Part shown: one piece after another, positions 18,287-28,400 of the stretch
Layout: each line of letters starts with the position of its first letter
Position numbering within the stretch: position 1 is the first letter of the stretch
Assembly (NCBI GenBank): GCA_024760505.1
Contig: CP058931.1
Location: 310,001 to 374,000 of the forward strand
Direction of reading: 5' to 3'
DNA length: 64,000 nt
Source: Nitrospira sp.
Lineage (GTDB): Bacteria; Nitrospirota; Nitrospiria; Nitrospirales; UBA8639
Translations under genes and position numbers: made by a program
The notes under the pieces: model-generated
The model's database searches: none
Seen by the model: the letters and a program-made list of their open reading frames with translations, nothing else
Told to the model about the DNA's origin: nothing

Positions 18287-19624
18287 TTACCAGGGAGCGG
18301 TGATATCTTCTTCGTCATCAGCAGAAGGAGAAGAAGAATTCTTTGGTTTATAATATTGTCGGTCTTCTAATTCTTTAGGAAGATGTCTTTGGGCTTTGGC
18401 GCCCTTTGGATCGTCATGGGCATAGCGATAGTTTTTGCCATAATCCAGATCCTTCATCAGAGGCGTCAACGCATTACGCAAATGCAGAGGGACCGGCAAA
18501 TTGCCCTTTTCCTTGGCATCTTTCCTCGCTGCCAGTAGCCCCATATACGATGCGTTGCTTTTTGGAGCAGTGGCTAAATAGGTCACCCCATGGGCCAAGT
18601 TGATTTGTGCCTCGGGTAATCCGATGACCTCCACCGCATGAAAAACGGCTGAGGCAATCAAGAGCCCCTGCGGGTCGGCCATCCCGATATCTTCCGACGC
18701 AAAAATCATCATGCGTCTGGCAATAAATTTGGGATCTTCACCGCCCTCCAGCATCCGCGCCAGCCAATACAACGCCCCGTCGGGATCGGTATCCCGCATA
18801 CTTTTAATAAAGGCCGAAATAAGATTGTAGTGCTCTTCTCCATCCCGGTCATATCGTAAGGCCTTCTGCTTCAGGGCTTGCTCAACGTGCAGTTGATCAA
18901 TGGTCGTAGGTTTGCCCGGCTTCGCATATTGGCCAACGACAAATTCCAGGCCGGTTAACATCGACCGGGCATCGCCATTGCCATATCCAAGCAACAGACG
19001 CTGCGCGTCGGGAGTAAGGGTCACGCGTGAGAAACCGAGCCCCCGTTTTGTATCCGAAAGGGCACGATTCAAGATATGCCTCAACGCCTCCTCATTTAAG
19101 GATTGAAGCACCACCACCATGGACCGGGACAACAAGGGAGCAATCACTTCAAAGGAAGGATTCTGTGTGGTGGCTCCAATGAGTATGATATCTCCCCGTT
19201 CAACATAGGGAAGGAAGGCATCCTGTTGCGCTTTATTGAATCGATGGATTTCATCCACAAAAAGAAGTGTACGCTGGCCTGACACCTTTCGGCGTTGTTG
19301 GGCCGTTTTCAGCAATCCGCGCAACTCCGGCACGCCACTAAGCACCGCTGAAAACGGGACGAATGTCGCTTGGGTTTTCTTGGCAATCAAACTCGCTAGG
19401 GTCGTCTTTCCCGTCCCCGGCGGGCCCCACAAAATAAGTGAGGGCACACGATCATGTTCAATGGCCACACGCAGCGGCTGACCTTCGGCCAGGACGTCTT
19501 CCTGGCCCACAAACTCATCAAAATCCAGCGGACGCATCCTCTCTGCTAACGGAGCGTCGCGTATATCGGAAGAATCCTGAACAGGGAAAAGGTCTTCCTG
19601 GGACTGTGACTCAAATAATTCCAT
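18287..19624 (-). CDS. rarA: Replication-associated recombination protein A (RarA/MgsA), AAA+ ATPase
   Basis: A 445-aa clamp-loader-like AAA+ ATPase acting at stalled replication forks. It starts with the conserved PLAERMRPLDFDEFVGQEDV, then Walker A GPPGTGKTTLA, Walker B VDEIHRFNKAQQDAFLPYVE, sensor 1 GATTQNPSFEV, and the C-terminal RarA region AFIKSMRDTDPDGALYWLAR with KDLDYGKNYRYAHDDP. It is a single gene, and its length is normal. Confidence 0.95.
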   Translation of the reverse strand: MELFESQSQEDLFPVQDSSDIRDAPLAERMRPLDFDEFVGQEDVLAEGQPLRVAIEHDRVPSLILWGPPGTGKTTLASLIAKKTQATFVPFSAVLSGVPELRGLLKTAQQRRKVSGQRTLLFVDEIHRFNKAQQDAFLPYVERGDIILIGATTQNPSFEVIAPLLSRSMVVVLQSLNEEALRHILNRALSDTKRGLGFSRVTLTPDAQRLLLGYGNGDARSMLTGLEFVVGQYAKPGKPTTIDQLHVEQALKQKALRYDRDGEEHYNLISAFIKSMRDTDPDGALYWLARMLEGGEDPKFIARRMMIFASEDIGMADPQGLLIASAVFHAVEVIGLPEAQINLAHGVTYLATAPKSNASYMGLLAARKDAKEKGNLPVPLHLRNALTPLMKDLDYGKNYRYAHDDPKGAKAQRHLPKELEDRQYYKPKNSSSPSADDEEDITAPW

Positions 19625-19799
19625 GAAAATTCACTGACCCCCAAGGCATTTGTGTTAACCGATTTCGTGATTACCTCTATAGGCTTACTATGCTATAACC
19701 ACCGGTCATGCGCCCGCAAATCAAATCAGCATATGGCTCTTTGATAACATCACTCGAAAAAAATCGAGGTGGCTCCCATCGACAAAAAAGGAGAGAACG

Positions 19800-20594
19800 G
19801 TGAAAGCGCTGATTCATGGAGTGACCGTCGGGTATTCCGATCAAGGCAACGGCACGCCGCTCGTCTTCATCCATGCCTTTCCACTTTCCAAAACCATGTG
19901 GCAACCTCAAGTCGATGCGCTAAAGGACACCTATCGAGTGATCACCATCGACCTTGCAGGACATGGAGAATCCGACATCGTGCCATGGCACGATTCGTTG
20001 GACGATTATGCCAGGGACGTCATCCACCTGCTCGATCACCTCGGGATTGCTCAAGCGGTGTTTGTGGGCTTGTCGATGGGCGGGTATACCCTCTTTGCAA
20101 TCTATCGACATTATGCTGACCGGGTAAAAGCCATGGTTTTGGCAGATACAAGAGCGCAAGCGGATAGTGAAGAAGGGAAAGCCGGACGTGGGTCGATGGC
20201 TCAAGTAGCTTTTAGCGATGGCGCACCAGCCATTGCCGACCTCATGCTTCCTAAACTTCTGGCCCCTTCCACCATTGAGCGTCATTCTGAAATTGTGGAG
20301 CAGGTTCGACAGATGATTCTTCAAACATCAACGGGAGGAATTGTCGTCGATTTGGTGGCTATGGCTGCTAGACCTGATTCAACAGACCTGTTATCCACAA
20401 TCACCTGCCCGACTTTGGTCATTGTGGGCGAAGATGATGTCGCTACCCCGGCCTCAGAGTCTCAGTACATGGCCAAACGGATCACCGGCTCAATCTTGGT
20501 CACCATCCCTGAAGCCGGCCATCTATCGAACTTCGAACAACCCGCCGCGTTCAATGAAGCACTTCGGAGCTTTCTCACGACACACCGGTTATAA
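19800..20594 (+). CDS. Alpha/beta-fold hydrolase
   Basis: A 264-aa soluble hydrolase beginning at a GTG behind AAGGAG. Oxyanion-loop region VFIHAFPLSKTMW, nucleophile elbow GLSMGGYT (Ser), acid in VGEDDVATP and catalytic His in EAGHLSNFEQP give a complete triad. The sequence is close to the 3-oxoadipate enol-lactonase/esterase group, but no catabolic operon surrounds it, so the substrate is unknown. Confidence 0.85.
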   Translation: MKALIHGVTVGYSDQGNGTPLVFIHAFPLSKTMWQPQVDALKDTYRVITIDLAGHGESDIVPWHDSLDDYARDVIHLLDHLGIAQAVFVGLSMGGYTLFAIYRHYADRVKAMVLADTRAQADSEEGKAGRGSMAQVAFSDGAPAIADLMLPKLLAPSTIERHSEIVEQVRQMILQTSTGGIVVDLVAMAARPDSTDLLSTITCPTLVIVGEDDVATPASESQYMAKRITGSILVTIPEAGHLSNFEQPAAFNEALRSFLTTHRL

Positions 20595-20920
20595 GTACTG
20601 CCGGCAAGGCCAAACGAATCAGAAAAATATTCGATACAGGAGTTGGGTTGAAACTTAAGAAATAGAGAAACGGCGGGCCTAACAGAAAAGAAATTGAGGG
20701 AAAATCAAAAAGAGGTTCTCTCGCCCCAGACCACACACAAAACCGGTAAGAAATATAAGGATGAGACCGGCGCCTCCTGCGCGACATGCCCTTCCATGGG
20801 AACACCTATGAATAATCAATAATGTCGCATTAAACCTGATTCCATTATAAGAATCAAATATCTAGAAAAGTTCAGCCATCAGCTCTTGTTGAACGGGAAA
20901 AATGAAATGGAGGGAAAATT
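20595..20920. other. Spacer between convergent genes, nothing recognised
   Basis: About 325 bp between the ends of the hydrolase gene and folE, which converge here. No gene, clear terminator or repeat was seen; it is moderately AT-rich. Confidence 0.5.
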
Positions 20921-21574
20921 TCAATCGCCGTCGCATCCGCGCTGGCGAATGAGCTTAAGGAATTCGTTTCGGGTTTGCTCTTGGTTGCGAAACACCCCGA
21001 GCATTTCGCTGGTGACCGCCACGGTATTCTGTTTTTCTACCCCACGCATACTCATACACAGATGGCGGGCTTCCATGACAACAGCCACCCCACGCGGCTT
21101 GAGCTTCGTGTGAAGGGTGTGGGCAATCTGGACCGTCAACCGTTCCTGGACTTGCAGCCGACGACTAAAGGCATCGACAACCCGTGGGATTTTGCTCAAG
21201 CCCACCACATGCTTATTGGGAATATATCCGATATGACATTTTCCAAAAAACGGCAGAAGGTGATGCTCACAGAGGCTAAAAAAATCGATATCGCGCACGA
21301 TGACCATCTCATCATATTCAATAGGGAACAGAGCCCCATTCAACAATTCATCGATATCTTGTTGATAGCCTTTGGTAAGGAAGGCCAGGGATTTGGCTAC
21401 CCGCTTGGGCGTATCAGTTAAACCATGCCGTTGGGGATTTTCACCTAAATTTTCCAGTAGTTGCTTTACAATGATTTCCAGATTCGCGAGATTGGGCATT
21501 CGAACCGGCTGGCTGTTGTCTTGAATGACCGCCCGTGGCTTGATGGATGAGGGCCGCTTCGGCTTGGTCGGCAT
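20921..21574 (-). CDS. folE: GTP cyclohydrolase I
   Basis: It opens the GTP ring to make dihydroneopterin triphosphate, the first step to folate and queuosine precursors. Seen in the 217-aa sequence are TPKRVAKSLAFLTKGY, the zinc-binding SLCEHHLLPFFGKCHIGYIP, then GLSKIPRVVDAFSRRLQVQERLT and the second Cys region EARHLCMSMRGV. The ATG overlaps the queD stop as TAATG, so the two are translationally coupled. A Lys/Pro-rich N-terminal extension of about 25 residues precedes the core. Confidence 0.96.
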   Translation of the reverse strand: MPTKPKRPSSIKPRAVIQDNSQPVRMPNLANLEIIVKQLLENLGENPQRHGLTDTPKRVAKSLAFLTKGYQQDIDELLNGALFPIEYDEMVIVRDIDFFSLCEHHLLPFFGKCHIGYIPNKHVVGLSKIPRVVDAFSRRLQVQERLTVQIAHTLHTKLKPRGVAVVMEARHLCMSMRGVEKQNTVAVTSEMLGVFRNQEQTRNEFLKLIRQRGCDGD

Positions 21575-22035
21575 TAGTTCTCCTTTATCCCGTTTCTGTT
21601 GGAAGAATCGCTGGGCACTCTGGGAGTGCCGATATATTCAAAAAAGTTATCTCTGGTTTCAATCACCCCAATTTTTTCCAATCGCCCGGAAGGCATCTGA
21701 TCAACCAGTAGATCCCAAATCAAACGCGCTAAATTCTCACCAGTTGTCGTGACTTGCGCAAAAGCGGGATCAAAATTGAGATGTTGATGATCAAAACGAT
21801 CGACAATCTTGTCTTTCACGAGTTGATCCAAGGCGTCCACGTTGGTGATCAACCCTGTGCCCATATCCAATTCTCCGGCCACCGTCACAAGAACCGTATA
21901 ATTATGCCCATGCCCGTTCAGGTTATTACATTTTCCAAAAATCTTCTTATTGGTATCGTCTGGCAATAGATCCGTATGCAGACGATGGGCGGCGCAAAAC
22001 CGATAGGTTCTGGTGATGGACGATGCAGTCGGCAT
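21574..22035 (-). CDS. queD: 6-carboxytetrahydropterin synthase (QueD/PTPS family)
   Basis: It converts dihydroneopterin triphosphate, the FolE product, to 6-carboxytetrahydropterin in queuosine synthesis. The zinc ligands lie in FCAAHRLH and NLNGHGHNYTV, the catalytic Cys in FGKCNNLNG, and the conserved Glu in VIETRDNFFEY. The ATG at 22035 (MPTASSITRTYRF) is preferred; an upstream in-frame start at 22068 adds 11 residues. Coupling with folE supports a pterin/queuosine role. Confidence 0.9.
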   Translation of the reverse strand: MPTASSITRTYRFCAAHRLHTDLLPDDTNKKIFGKCNNLNGHGHNYTVLVTVAGELDMGTGLITNVDALDQLVKDKIVDRFDHQHLNFDPAFAQVTTTGENLARLIWDLLVDQMPSGRLEKIGVIETRDNFFEYIGTPRVPSDSSNRNGIKEN

Positions 22036-22140
22036 AGCAGTCGGTCTCAGGATTCTTTCACATGGCAAGGCATGTTCTGAACAATACGACTGTGGCGGGT
22101 ACCCACACTCTCTACCTTTACTCGGGAGAAAATGGCCAAT

Positions 22141-22467
22141 TCACGCAGATCGTTCAATTTCGGCCTCACCCCATTTTTCTTCGGGGACTTGCACAATCAC
22201 ATCCCCGAATACTCGAGCCTGACAGCCTAACCGGTGGTAAGGCTCCGTCAGGGCTTCCCGATCGAGCAAATCCTGCTCATCAAAATCGATATCAGAAAGA
22301 TTCCCTTCGCCCGCAATCACATCCACCCGGCAGGTCGTGCAGGAGGCGTTGCCCCCACAATCATGATTCAATGGGAACCCGAGCTTCTCCGCGACTTCTA
22401 AGAGGGAAAGGCCTTCAGAAACTTCGCCAGACTTCCCTTCTGGATGAAGAAATGTAACGCGAGGCAT
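22141..22467 (-). CDS. [2Fe-2S] plant/adrenodoxin-type ferredoxin
   Basis: This 108-aa electron carrier has the cluster motif NHDCGGNASCTTCRVDV (C-x5-C-x2-C) and the distal Cys in HRLGCQARV. The C-terminal charged tail is short. It lies 12 nt after the nuoF-like gene, behind an AAGGAG ribosome binding site, which suggests it exchanges electrons with that flavoprotein. Confidence 0.9.
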   Translation of the reverse strand: MPRVTFLHPEGKSGEVSEGLSLLEVAEKLGFPLNHDCGGNASCTTCRVDVIAGEGNLSDIDFDEQDLLDREALTEPYHRLGCQARVFGDVIVQVPEEKWGEAEIERSA

Positions 22468-22479
22468 AGAGTCTTCTCC

Positions 22480-23793
22480 TTACTTAGCGCCAACTGGAAC
22501 CGGCTTGAACGGACATCGTCCCAGACGAATATGGTCTTCGAATTCGTGACGAAACAGGCGTAAGCTATTTTGTACCAATACCGCAGCTCCCGTCACCAGA
22601 GTACAAAATCCGGTGCCTTTGACGAATCCACAAATTTGCAACAGTTTGGCCAGATCGCGCTCTTCGCCTGATCCATCTTCGATTTTTCTCATTAAGATCG
22701 CTAACTCCTGAGTACCAATCCGGCAAGGTGGGCATTGCCCACAACTTTCCCGTTCAAAAAATCCGGAAAACTTGAGCGTTTGCTCCACCATACACGTCGC
22801 ATCATCGACAATAATGACGCCGGCAGACCCCAATCCAGTGCCGGCTTTCTTAAGCGAATCAAAATCCATGGGTAATTCCAATTGATCCGCCCCCACCATG
22901 GAAAAGGATGGTCCACCGGGGAACACGGCTTTGACACCATGTCCGTTCGGCACGCCCTGCCCACAGACCTCAATCAGATGTCGGATGGACGTTCCTAACG
23001 GCAGTTCATACACACCGGGCCGGTTCACGGCTCCACTGAGCGAAAACAACATCGTTCCTGGAGTCGTACTGGTGCCGACCTGACGAAACCATTCCGGTCC
23101 GTTCCGCAAGAGTTGGGGAATATTCGACAGCGTTTCAACATTATTGACTAAGGTCGGCTTGCCATGCAGTCCAAACTCCGTGGGATAAAAAGGTGGCTTT
23201 TGCTTAGGCTGGGCTGGACGCCCCTGCATCGATTCCAACATCGCAGTTTCTTCACCCGCCACGTAACTGCCATATCCATCAAAAATTTCAATATCCAGGG
23301 TGAGGCCTGTACCAAGAAAATTCTTTCCCAATAAGCCCTGCTCTGTGGCCTGCTCCTTAGCTCGTTCAAAGATGGCTCGCTCTTCGGAAAATTCATGATT
23401 TAAATAGATATACGCCGCCTTCGCTCCAACGGTATACGCCGCAATCAAGCATCCTTCGAGAAGTTTGTGAGGATGATGTCGAAGCAAATACCGATCTTTG
23501 AACGTCCCAGGTTCATGCTCTCCGGCATTACAGACAAAGTATCGCTCTTTAACGCGATGATTGACCACCTTGTCCCATTTCAGTCCGGTAGGAAATCCAG
23601 CGCCCCCCCGTCCTCGCAGATGGGCCTCTTTCAATTGTGCGATTATGGCCTGCGGGTCATTTTTCGTGACACACTGAAGCCAGGCTTCATACCCCCCTTG
23701 CTGGCGGTACGCCTTTATGTCCCCTGGTTCACCCTTTACCTCCCGCAACACCCGAGGTGCGAATGCGTTATCCACCGAAGCCCCCTTGATCAA
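22480..23793 (-). CDS. nuoF: NuoF-like NADH-binding flavoprotein (51-kDa subunit family)
   Basis: The 437-aa protein has LRGRGGAGFPTGLKWDKV (NADH/FMN region), the glycine-rich FMN segments EPGTFKDRYLL and GAGAYIxGEE-like GYGSYVAGEETAMLES, and the [4Fe-4S] site ESCGQCPPCRIGT plus GTGFCTL. It oxidises NADH, or reduces NAD+, through FMN. An in-frame stop lies a short way upstream and no ATG follows it, so a TTG at 23793 is the only credible start. No nuoE or other complex I gene is adjacent; the partner seems to be the ferredoxin downstream. Confidence 0.88.
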   Translation of the reverse strand: MIKGASVDNAFAPRVLREVKGEPGDIKAYRQQGGYEAWLQCVTKNDPQAIIAQLKEAHLRGRGGAGFPTGLKWDKVVNHRVKERYFVCNAGEHEPGTFKDRYLLRHHPHKLLEGCLIAAYTVGAKAAYIYLNHEFSEERAIFERAKEQATEQGLLGKNFLGTGLTLDIEIFDGYGSYVAGEETAMLESMQGRPAQPKQKPPFYPTEFGLHGKPTLVNNVETLSNIPQLLRNGPEWFRQVGTSTTPGTMLFSLSGAVNRPGVYELPLGTSIRHLIEVCGQGVPNGHGVKAVFPGGPSFSMVGADQLELPMDFDSLKKAGTGLGSAGVIIVDDATCMVEQTLKFSGFFERESCGQCPPCRIGTQELAILMRKIEDGSGEERDLAKLLQICGFVKGTGFCTLVTGAAVLVQNSLRLFRHEFEDHIRLGRCPFKPVPVGAK

Positions 23794-24048
23794 TGGTTTG
23801 GACCCCCATGCGTTTTTCCATTATGCTCAACATTTGGACGATGGTCTTTTTTACAAATTCCTTCCTCGAAAAACCAAATTTCCTTCCATATTCCTAAGGG
23901 AAATCAGGCGTCAAGGCGGGTTCAGCGTACGAGCACCACCCACTATACGAACGGGTCGCTAAAGTCGTCAAGGTAACAAGAGGACCAGAAGGCACGTCTA
24001 TTTAGTGAAGGAAAAAGATGGGCAAGTTCATCATGCCATCCCATCACG

Positions 24049-24996
24049 CTAGAGGGTCTTTTTCATCATCTGATCAACATGGCTGCACAATTCCTTAACG
24101 GCTTCAGCTGAAACCTTCAGAGCCGCGTGTTCCTCGGGGGTGAGCGCATACTCAATAATCTCTTCCGCTCCGCCTGATCCGAGTTTCACCGGCACACCCA
24201 GAAAGAGGTCGTTAAAACCATATTCCCCGGCGCATAACGCCGCACAGGGAAGGATTTTCTTTTGATCTTTAGAGATAGCTTCAACCATTTCTACGACTGA
24301 GGCAGCCGGGGCATAGTAGGCACTCCCTGTCTTGAGTAGATTGACGATTTCGATTCCTCCCTTGCGAGTCCGCGTGATCAGGGCCTCTAATGCCTCTGCC
24401 GACAACCATTCAGTCACTGGCCTCCCCGCCACCGTGGTATACCGATTCAAGGGCACCATCGAATCGCCATGTCCACCTAGGACCATCGCATGAATATTTT
24501 CGACCGAGACCTGCAAGGCTTCCGCAATAAAGGACCGGAATCGGGCGGAATCCAACACCCCCGCCATCCCAATGACCCGGTTCCTTGGAAATCCACTCAC
24601 CCGATGCGCGACGTGGGTCATCACATCAAGAGGGTTGGAGACAATAATGAGAATGGCATCAGGGGAACGTTTGGCCGTCTCACGGACTACGGTGGACACG
24701 ATTTTGGTATTGGTTTCCAATAATTCATCCCGGCTCATCCCTGGACGGCGAGGCACGCCTGACGTAATCACCACAACGTCGGAATCTTTGGTCGCCTCAT
24801 AATGATTCGTACCTGTGACGGCGGAATCGTAGGCACAAATTGGGCCGGCTTCGACCAGGTCCAATGCTTTGCCCTGCGGCAAACCCTCGACGATATCGAC
24901 CAGCACAATGTCGTACCAATTTTTTTCTGCCAACCGTTGCGCGATGGACCCCCCCACATTTCCAGCCCCCACCACAGTCACTTTGATACGGCTCAT
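24049..24996 (-). CDS. mdh: Malate dehydrogenase (LDH-like type)
   Basis: It interconverts malate and oxaloacetate with NAD in the TCA cycle, which in Nitrospira can also run reductively. Visible are the Rossmann motif VTVVGAGNVGGSIAQRL, substrate arginines in SGVPRRPGMSRDELL and VSGFPRNRVIGMAG, and the catalytic His in MVLGGHGDSMVPL. ATG 24996 (MSRIKVTVVGAG) matches family starts; a further ATG at 25032 is in frame. Length is normal, about 315 aa. Confidence 0.94.
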   Translation of the reverse strand: MSRIKVTVVGAGNVGGSIAQRLAEKNWYDIVLVDIVEGLPQGKALDLVEAGPICAYDSAVTGTNHYEATKDSDVVVITSGVPRRPGMSRDELLETNTKIVSTVVRETAKRSPDAILIIVSNPLDVMTHVAHRVSGFPRNRVIGMAGVLDSARFRSFIAEALQVSVENIHAMVLGGHGDSMVPLNRYTTVAGRPVTEWLSAEALEALITRTRKGGIEIVNLLKTGSAYYAPAASVVEMVEAISKDQKKILPCAALCAGEYGFNDLFLGVPVKLGSGGAEEIIEYALTPEEHAALKVSAEAVKELCSHVDQMMKKTL

Positions 24997-25038
24997 GAAA
25001 CCACCCATCCCTTTGAAAGGGTTCCCAGCCATGCGGGT

Positions 25039-25449
25039 TTAATCATCGTCATGGCTCGTCCACCCTGCGACTTTAAAGTTGATCGTACACACAAAATTAT
25101 CCCCATCATAAAAATTGACTTTGATTTTTTTCTTTCCGTATTCCCGACTCAAAAACTCTTCCGGATGGTCGATAAACTCCTGGTAGGTTCCCGCCTCATA
25201 CCCTCCTAATTCCTTAAACGCGACAATCATCCCGACCTTGACCTCCTGTAGCATTTTGGTCGAACAGCGAGGAAAGATTTCCCAAAATTTTTCACGGATA
25301 TCATCTTGAGTTGGCTCGAACCGTTCTCCGTCCTCCTGACGATCTTTCCGGTCAAACTTCGCCTGCCGTCGGACATAGGGGTATTGATGGCCGGTAAACA
25401 ACTTATAGAGCCACGGTGGCACATCAGAGTGTGAAGGTAAACTGGTCAT
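25039..25449 (-). CDS. Hypothetical protein downstream of VWA protein
   Basis: A soluble protein of about 136 residues, not recognised. It includes a charged N-terminal half (YVRRQAKFDRKDRQEDGERF) and KFWEIFPRCSTKMLQEVKVG in the middle. The start at 25449 follows GGGAG; another in-frame ATG at 25470 overlaps the stop of the VWA gene as ATGA, so the two are coupled either way. The arrangement suggests a shared function with the VWA protein. Confidence 0.7.
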   Translation of the reverse strand: MTSLPSHSDVPPWLYKLFTGHQYPYVRRQAKFDRKDRQEDGERFEPTQDDIREKFWEIFPRCSTKMLQEVKVGMIVAFKELGGYEAGTYQEFIDHPEEFLSREYGKKKIKVNFYDGDNFVCTINFKVAGWTSHDDD

Positions 25450-25466
25450 ACATCTCCCATCTCCGC

Positions 25467-28400
25467 TCATCTGGCCGTAAGCCGTTGATAAATTTTTGGC
25501 AATTTCATCGGAAGTGATTCGACTTCATCGACGACCACATACCCAATCTCCCCATACATCCGTTTCACATAATCGGTTGGAGCTTGATCAATGGTAATGC
25601 AGAACGGATGGACGCCCTGAAGACGGGCTTCACGAAGAGCCATTTTGGTGTCTTCCAGGGAATATTCATCCGCATAGTCATCATCTAAGGGTTTCCCATC
25701 ACTGATCAGGATTAGAAGCCGGACTTTTGCCGCTTGCTGTTTCAATCGATGCGTCGCATGTCGTATCGCCGCACCATCACGGTTCTGCTGTTTGGAGGTC
25801 ACTCCGCTGATTTTCAAACCGACACGCCCCCCAGGTCGCTGGTCAAAATCTTTCAACACGTGAATGTCCACCGATTGCCGGGATTGCCCGGAAAAGCCAT
25901 ATATCGCATATTGATCGCCAATCGCAGACAACGCTTCTGAGAGCAGGAGCAAGCCTTCCTTTTCAATGTCGATGACGGGACGGGCTCGAGTTCCGATCTG
26001 CCGTCCGGTCGACCCGCTCATATCCACCAGAAATGCCACCGCAACCTGTCGATCACGTTTTTGTCTGGTGGCATACACCTGATCAGAAGAATCGTTTCCA
26101 TGCCGTCGATCAACCATCCAATTCACCAAGGCATCCAAATCAATGTCCTCCCCATGTGATTGGCGCCCCATTCGACGGAAGGCTTCCGGACGAATCGCTT
26201 CAAAATACCGGCGGATGAGTCGCACCATCGGGCCATACGTTTGAAACGTTTCATCTACAAAGTCTGGTGACCCTTCACGCCCTGCCTGTTCAATCACACG
26301 ACACCATTGGGGTCGATAGTCACGGACCGTCCCATCCCACTCTTCATACAGATACTCTCCCTCACGGAGACGAGCCCCCTGTTGTCCATCGCTCGGACGA
26401 AACGTTGGTTGAAACCACTGCTGCATCGGTGATTCACCAAAGGTTGGTTTCTTCGGATCTTGCGAAGGATCGGGTTGGTGAGGAGATCGACGCTCAAATT
26501 TGCTGGGTGTGTCTCCCCCAGCATTTTCCCTCATTGTGGCAACTTGATCCTGTTGCCCTCCTGTCTGCCCTTTCGACGCCTGTTCCCCCTCTTCCCCTCC
26601 TTTGACGTGGTCTGGATTGAGAATGCCCCGATATCCCCAGTTACTCAAAGGCTGATACGCCTCTTCTAAGTGTTCAGCCGCTTCAGGTTGGCCACCTGAG
26701 TCAGAAACCCCGGAAGTATTGGAAAAGGGTTCAGGTTCTTGATTGTGCTTTCCCAGAGTTCCAATCCGGCGCTCCAATTCCTGGTAGAGCCGGTCGGCAA
26801 GTTCAACAGATTCATCGACGGTCGCGGTGGGATGTAAGATCGTTCGGGCAATCGGCCAGATTTCATCAATCACCTCTTGAAGTCCCGGACGAGTGAATTC
26901 CTCCTTGGTGAACCCTGCATACAGCAACAACAATGCGTCCAGCACCATCTCACGAGCCGTCATCCCATGGGAAAGCGTGCGAAGCTCCATGGCCTCCTTT
27001 GTCAAAGACGTCAAATCCTCTTGTAATCCTGGGTATTCATGACGGAGCAAAAAGTCAATTCGTCCATCTTCCACAATTTCCCACAAATCCCGGATAATTT
27101 CGGGTTGAGGGTAGCGTTGAAAGAGATTTCCCAAGGTGTGAATGGCTCTATTGGGGCTAGGAACTTCTTCGTGGTATCGGGTCTGCACCCGGGTAGCCAC
27201 ACGTTGTAACACTTCGGTCGAGAGCGCATACGTTCCAAATTCCACGTGCCCAACTTCATGAGCGACCATGACCGTATACCATCGTCGGTTTCCTTCACGG
27301 GTCTCTGATCGCCTCATGACCAGGGGAAGATATACCGTTTTTCCGTCCGCGCTCACCTGAGCTTTTCCGGAGACAGGACTCGTGGACATGTGACTGGCAC
27401 CGATCGAACCTCCGCCCTCCGGGAGCCCTTCTATGGCCACATCCTCTCCACACAACGCCCTGGCAAACATTTTCAACGATCTGGCGACCTGACGAAGCGA
27501 CACTCCACTCATTGCCTGCTCTACGGCTGAACAGGCCTGCCGCGTTTCCAGAGCAAAAAAGGCTCGTCCAGCCTCAACACTATACTCAAGGGCCTCCATC
27601 CCCTGACCAAACCACGCATCAAACACACCGGAATCGTCTTCCTTGCCGGTCAAGACCACCACCTCGGGAACCTGAGTAAAATACGCGAGAGTAGCCTCGG
27701 GATCCCGATCCGCCACAAGAAGGCCGAATTTCAAGATTCGAATCTTCCACACGACCGTCGAGACCCTAGCCAAAACTTCGGGAGCCTTCGCCAAAAAAAC
27801 TACCGCCTGTTCGGGAGAATGATCTGCGAGGTTCGTACCTAGGTCAATGACCCCTTGCTTGACATTCTCATCATGGATCTCAAGAAACAAACTTGGACTG
27901 GCTCGAAAAAACTCCAAGGTTCCAATGTAATCAGGCTTTCCAAGGCTGTTTTGAACCATGAGTTTCATGCCAAACCCAATCCAGGACTTTGCCGATCCCA
28001 ACGGAATAGCTTTAGCGATGGAGGGACACTCCCGGAAAAATTCATTTCCTAATACATAATTCCATTCGGCCAGCTCCATCCCTAGTCGAGCCCATTCCCG
28101 AATCTCAGGAAGGGCAATCTCCCCGCACAATTGGGGAAGTACCTTGAACCATTCATACGCACATTGTGGAGCGGCCTCATTTGACCCATCGGCCAACTCC
28201 AAGACATGGGCCAACAATTCGTCCCGATTCGACTCTTTTTCCAGAAATCCGAGAATCATAGGGCTTTCTTTGAAATATCGAAGACCGAGTGCACCAGAGG
28301 CCTGAGCGAATGTTATCCCTAAATCCAACCACGGGATGGCACAGTCTAAACATCGTTTTCGATACACCTCACCTAGGGCCCATATGGCTTCACCCTGTAT

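Noticed and set aside
17800..18290. CRISPR array in the gap before rarA
   Set aside because: No regularly spaced direct repeats are present here or elsewhere in the window.
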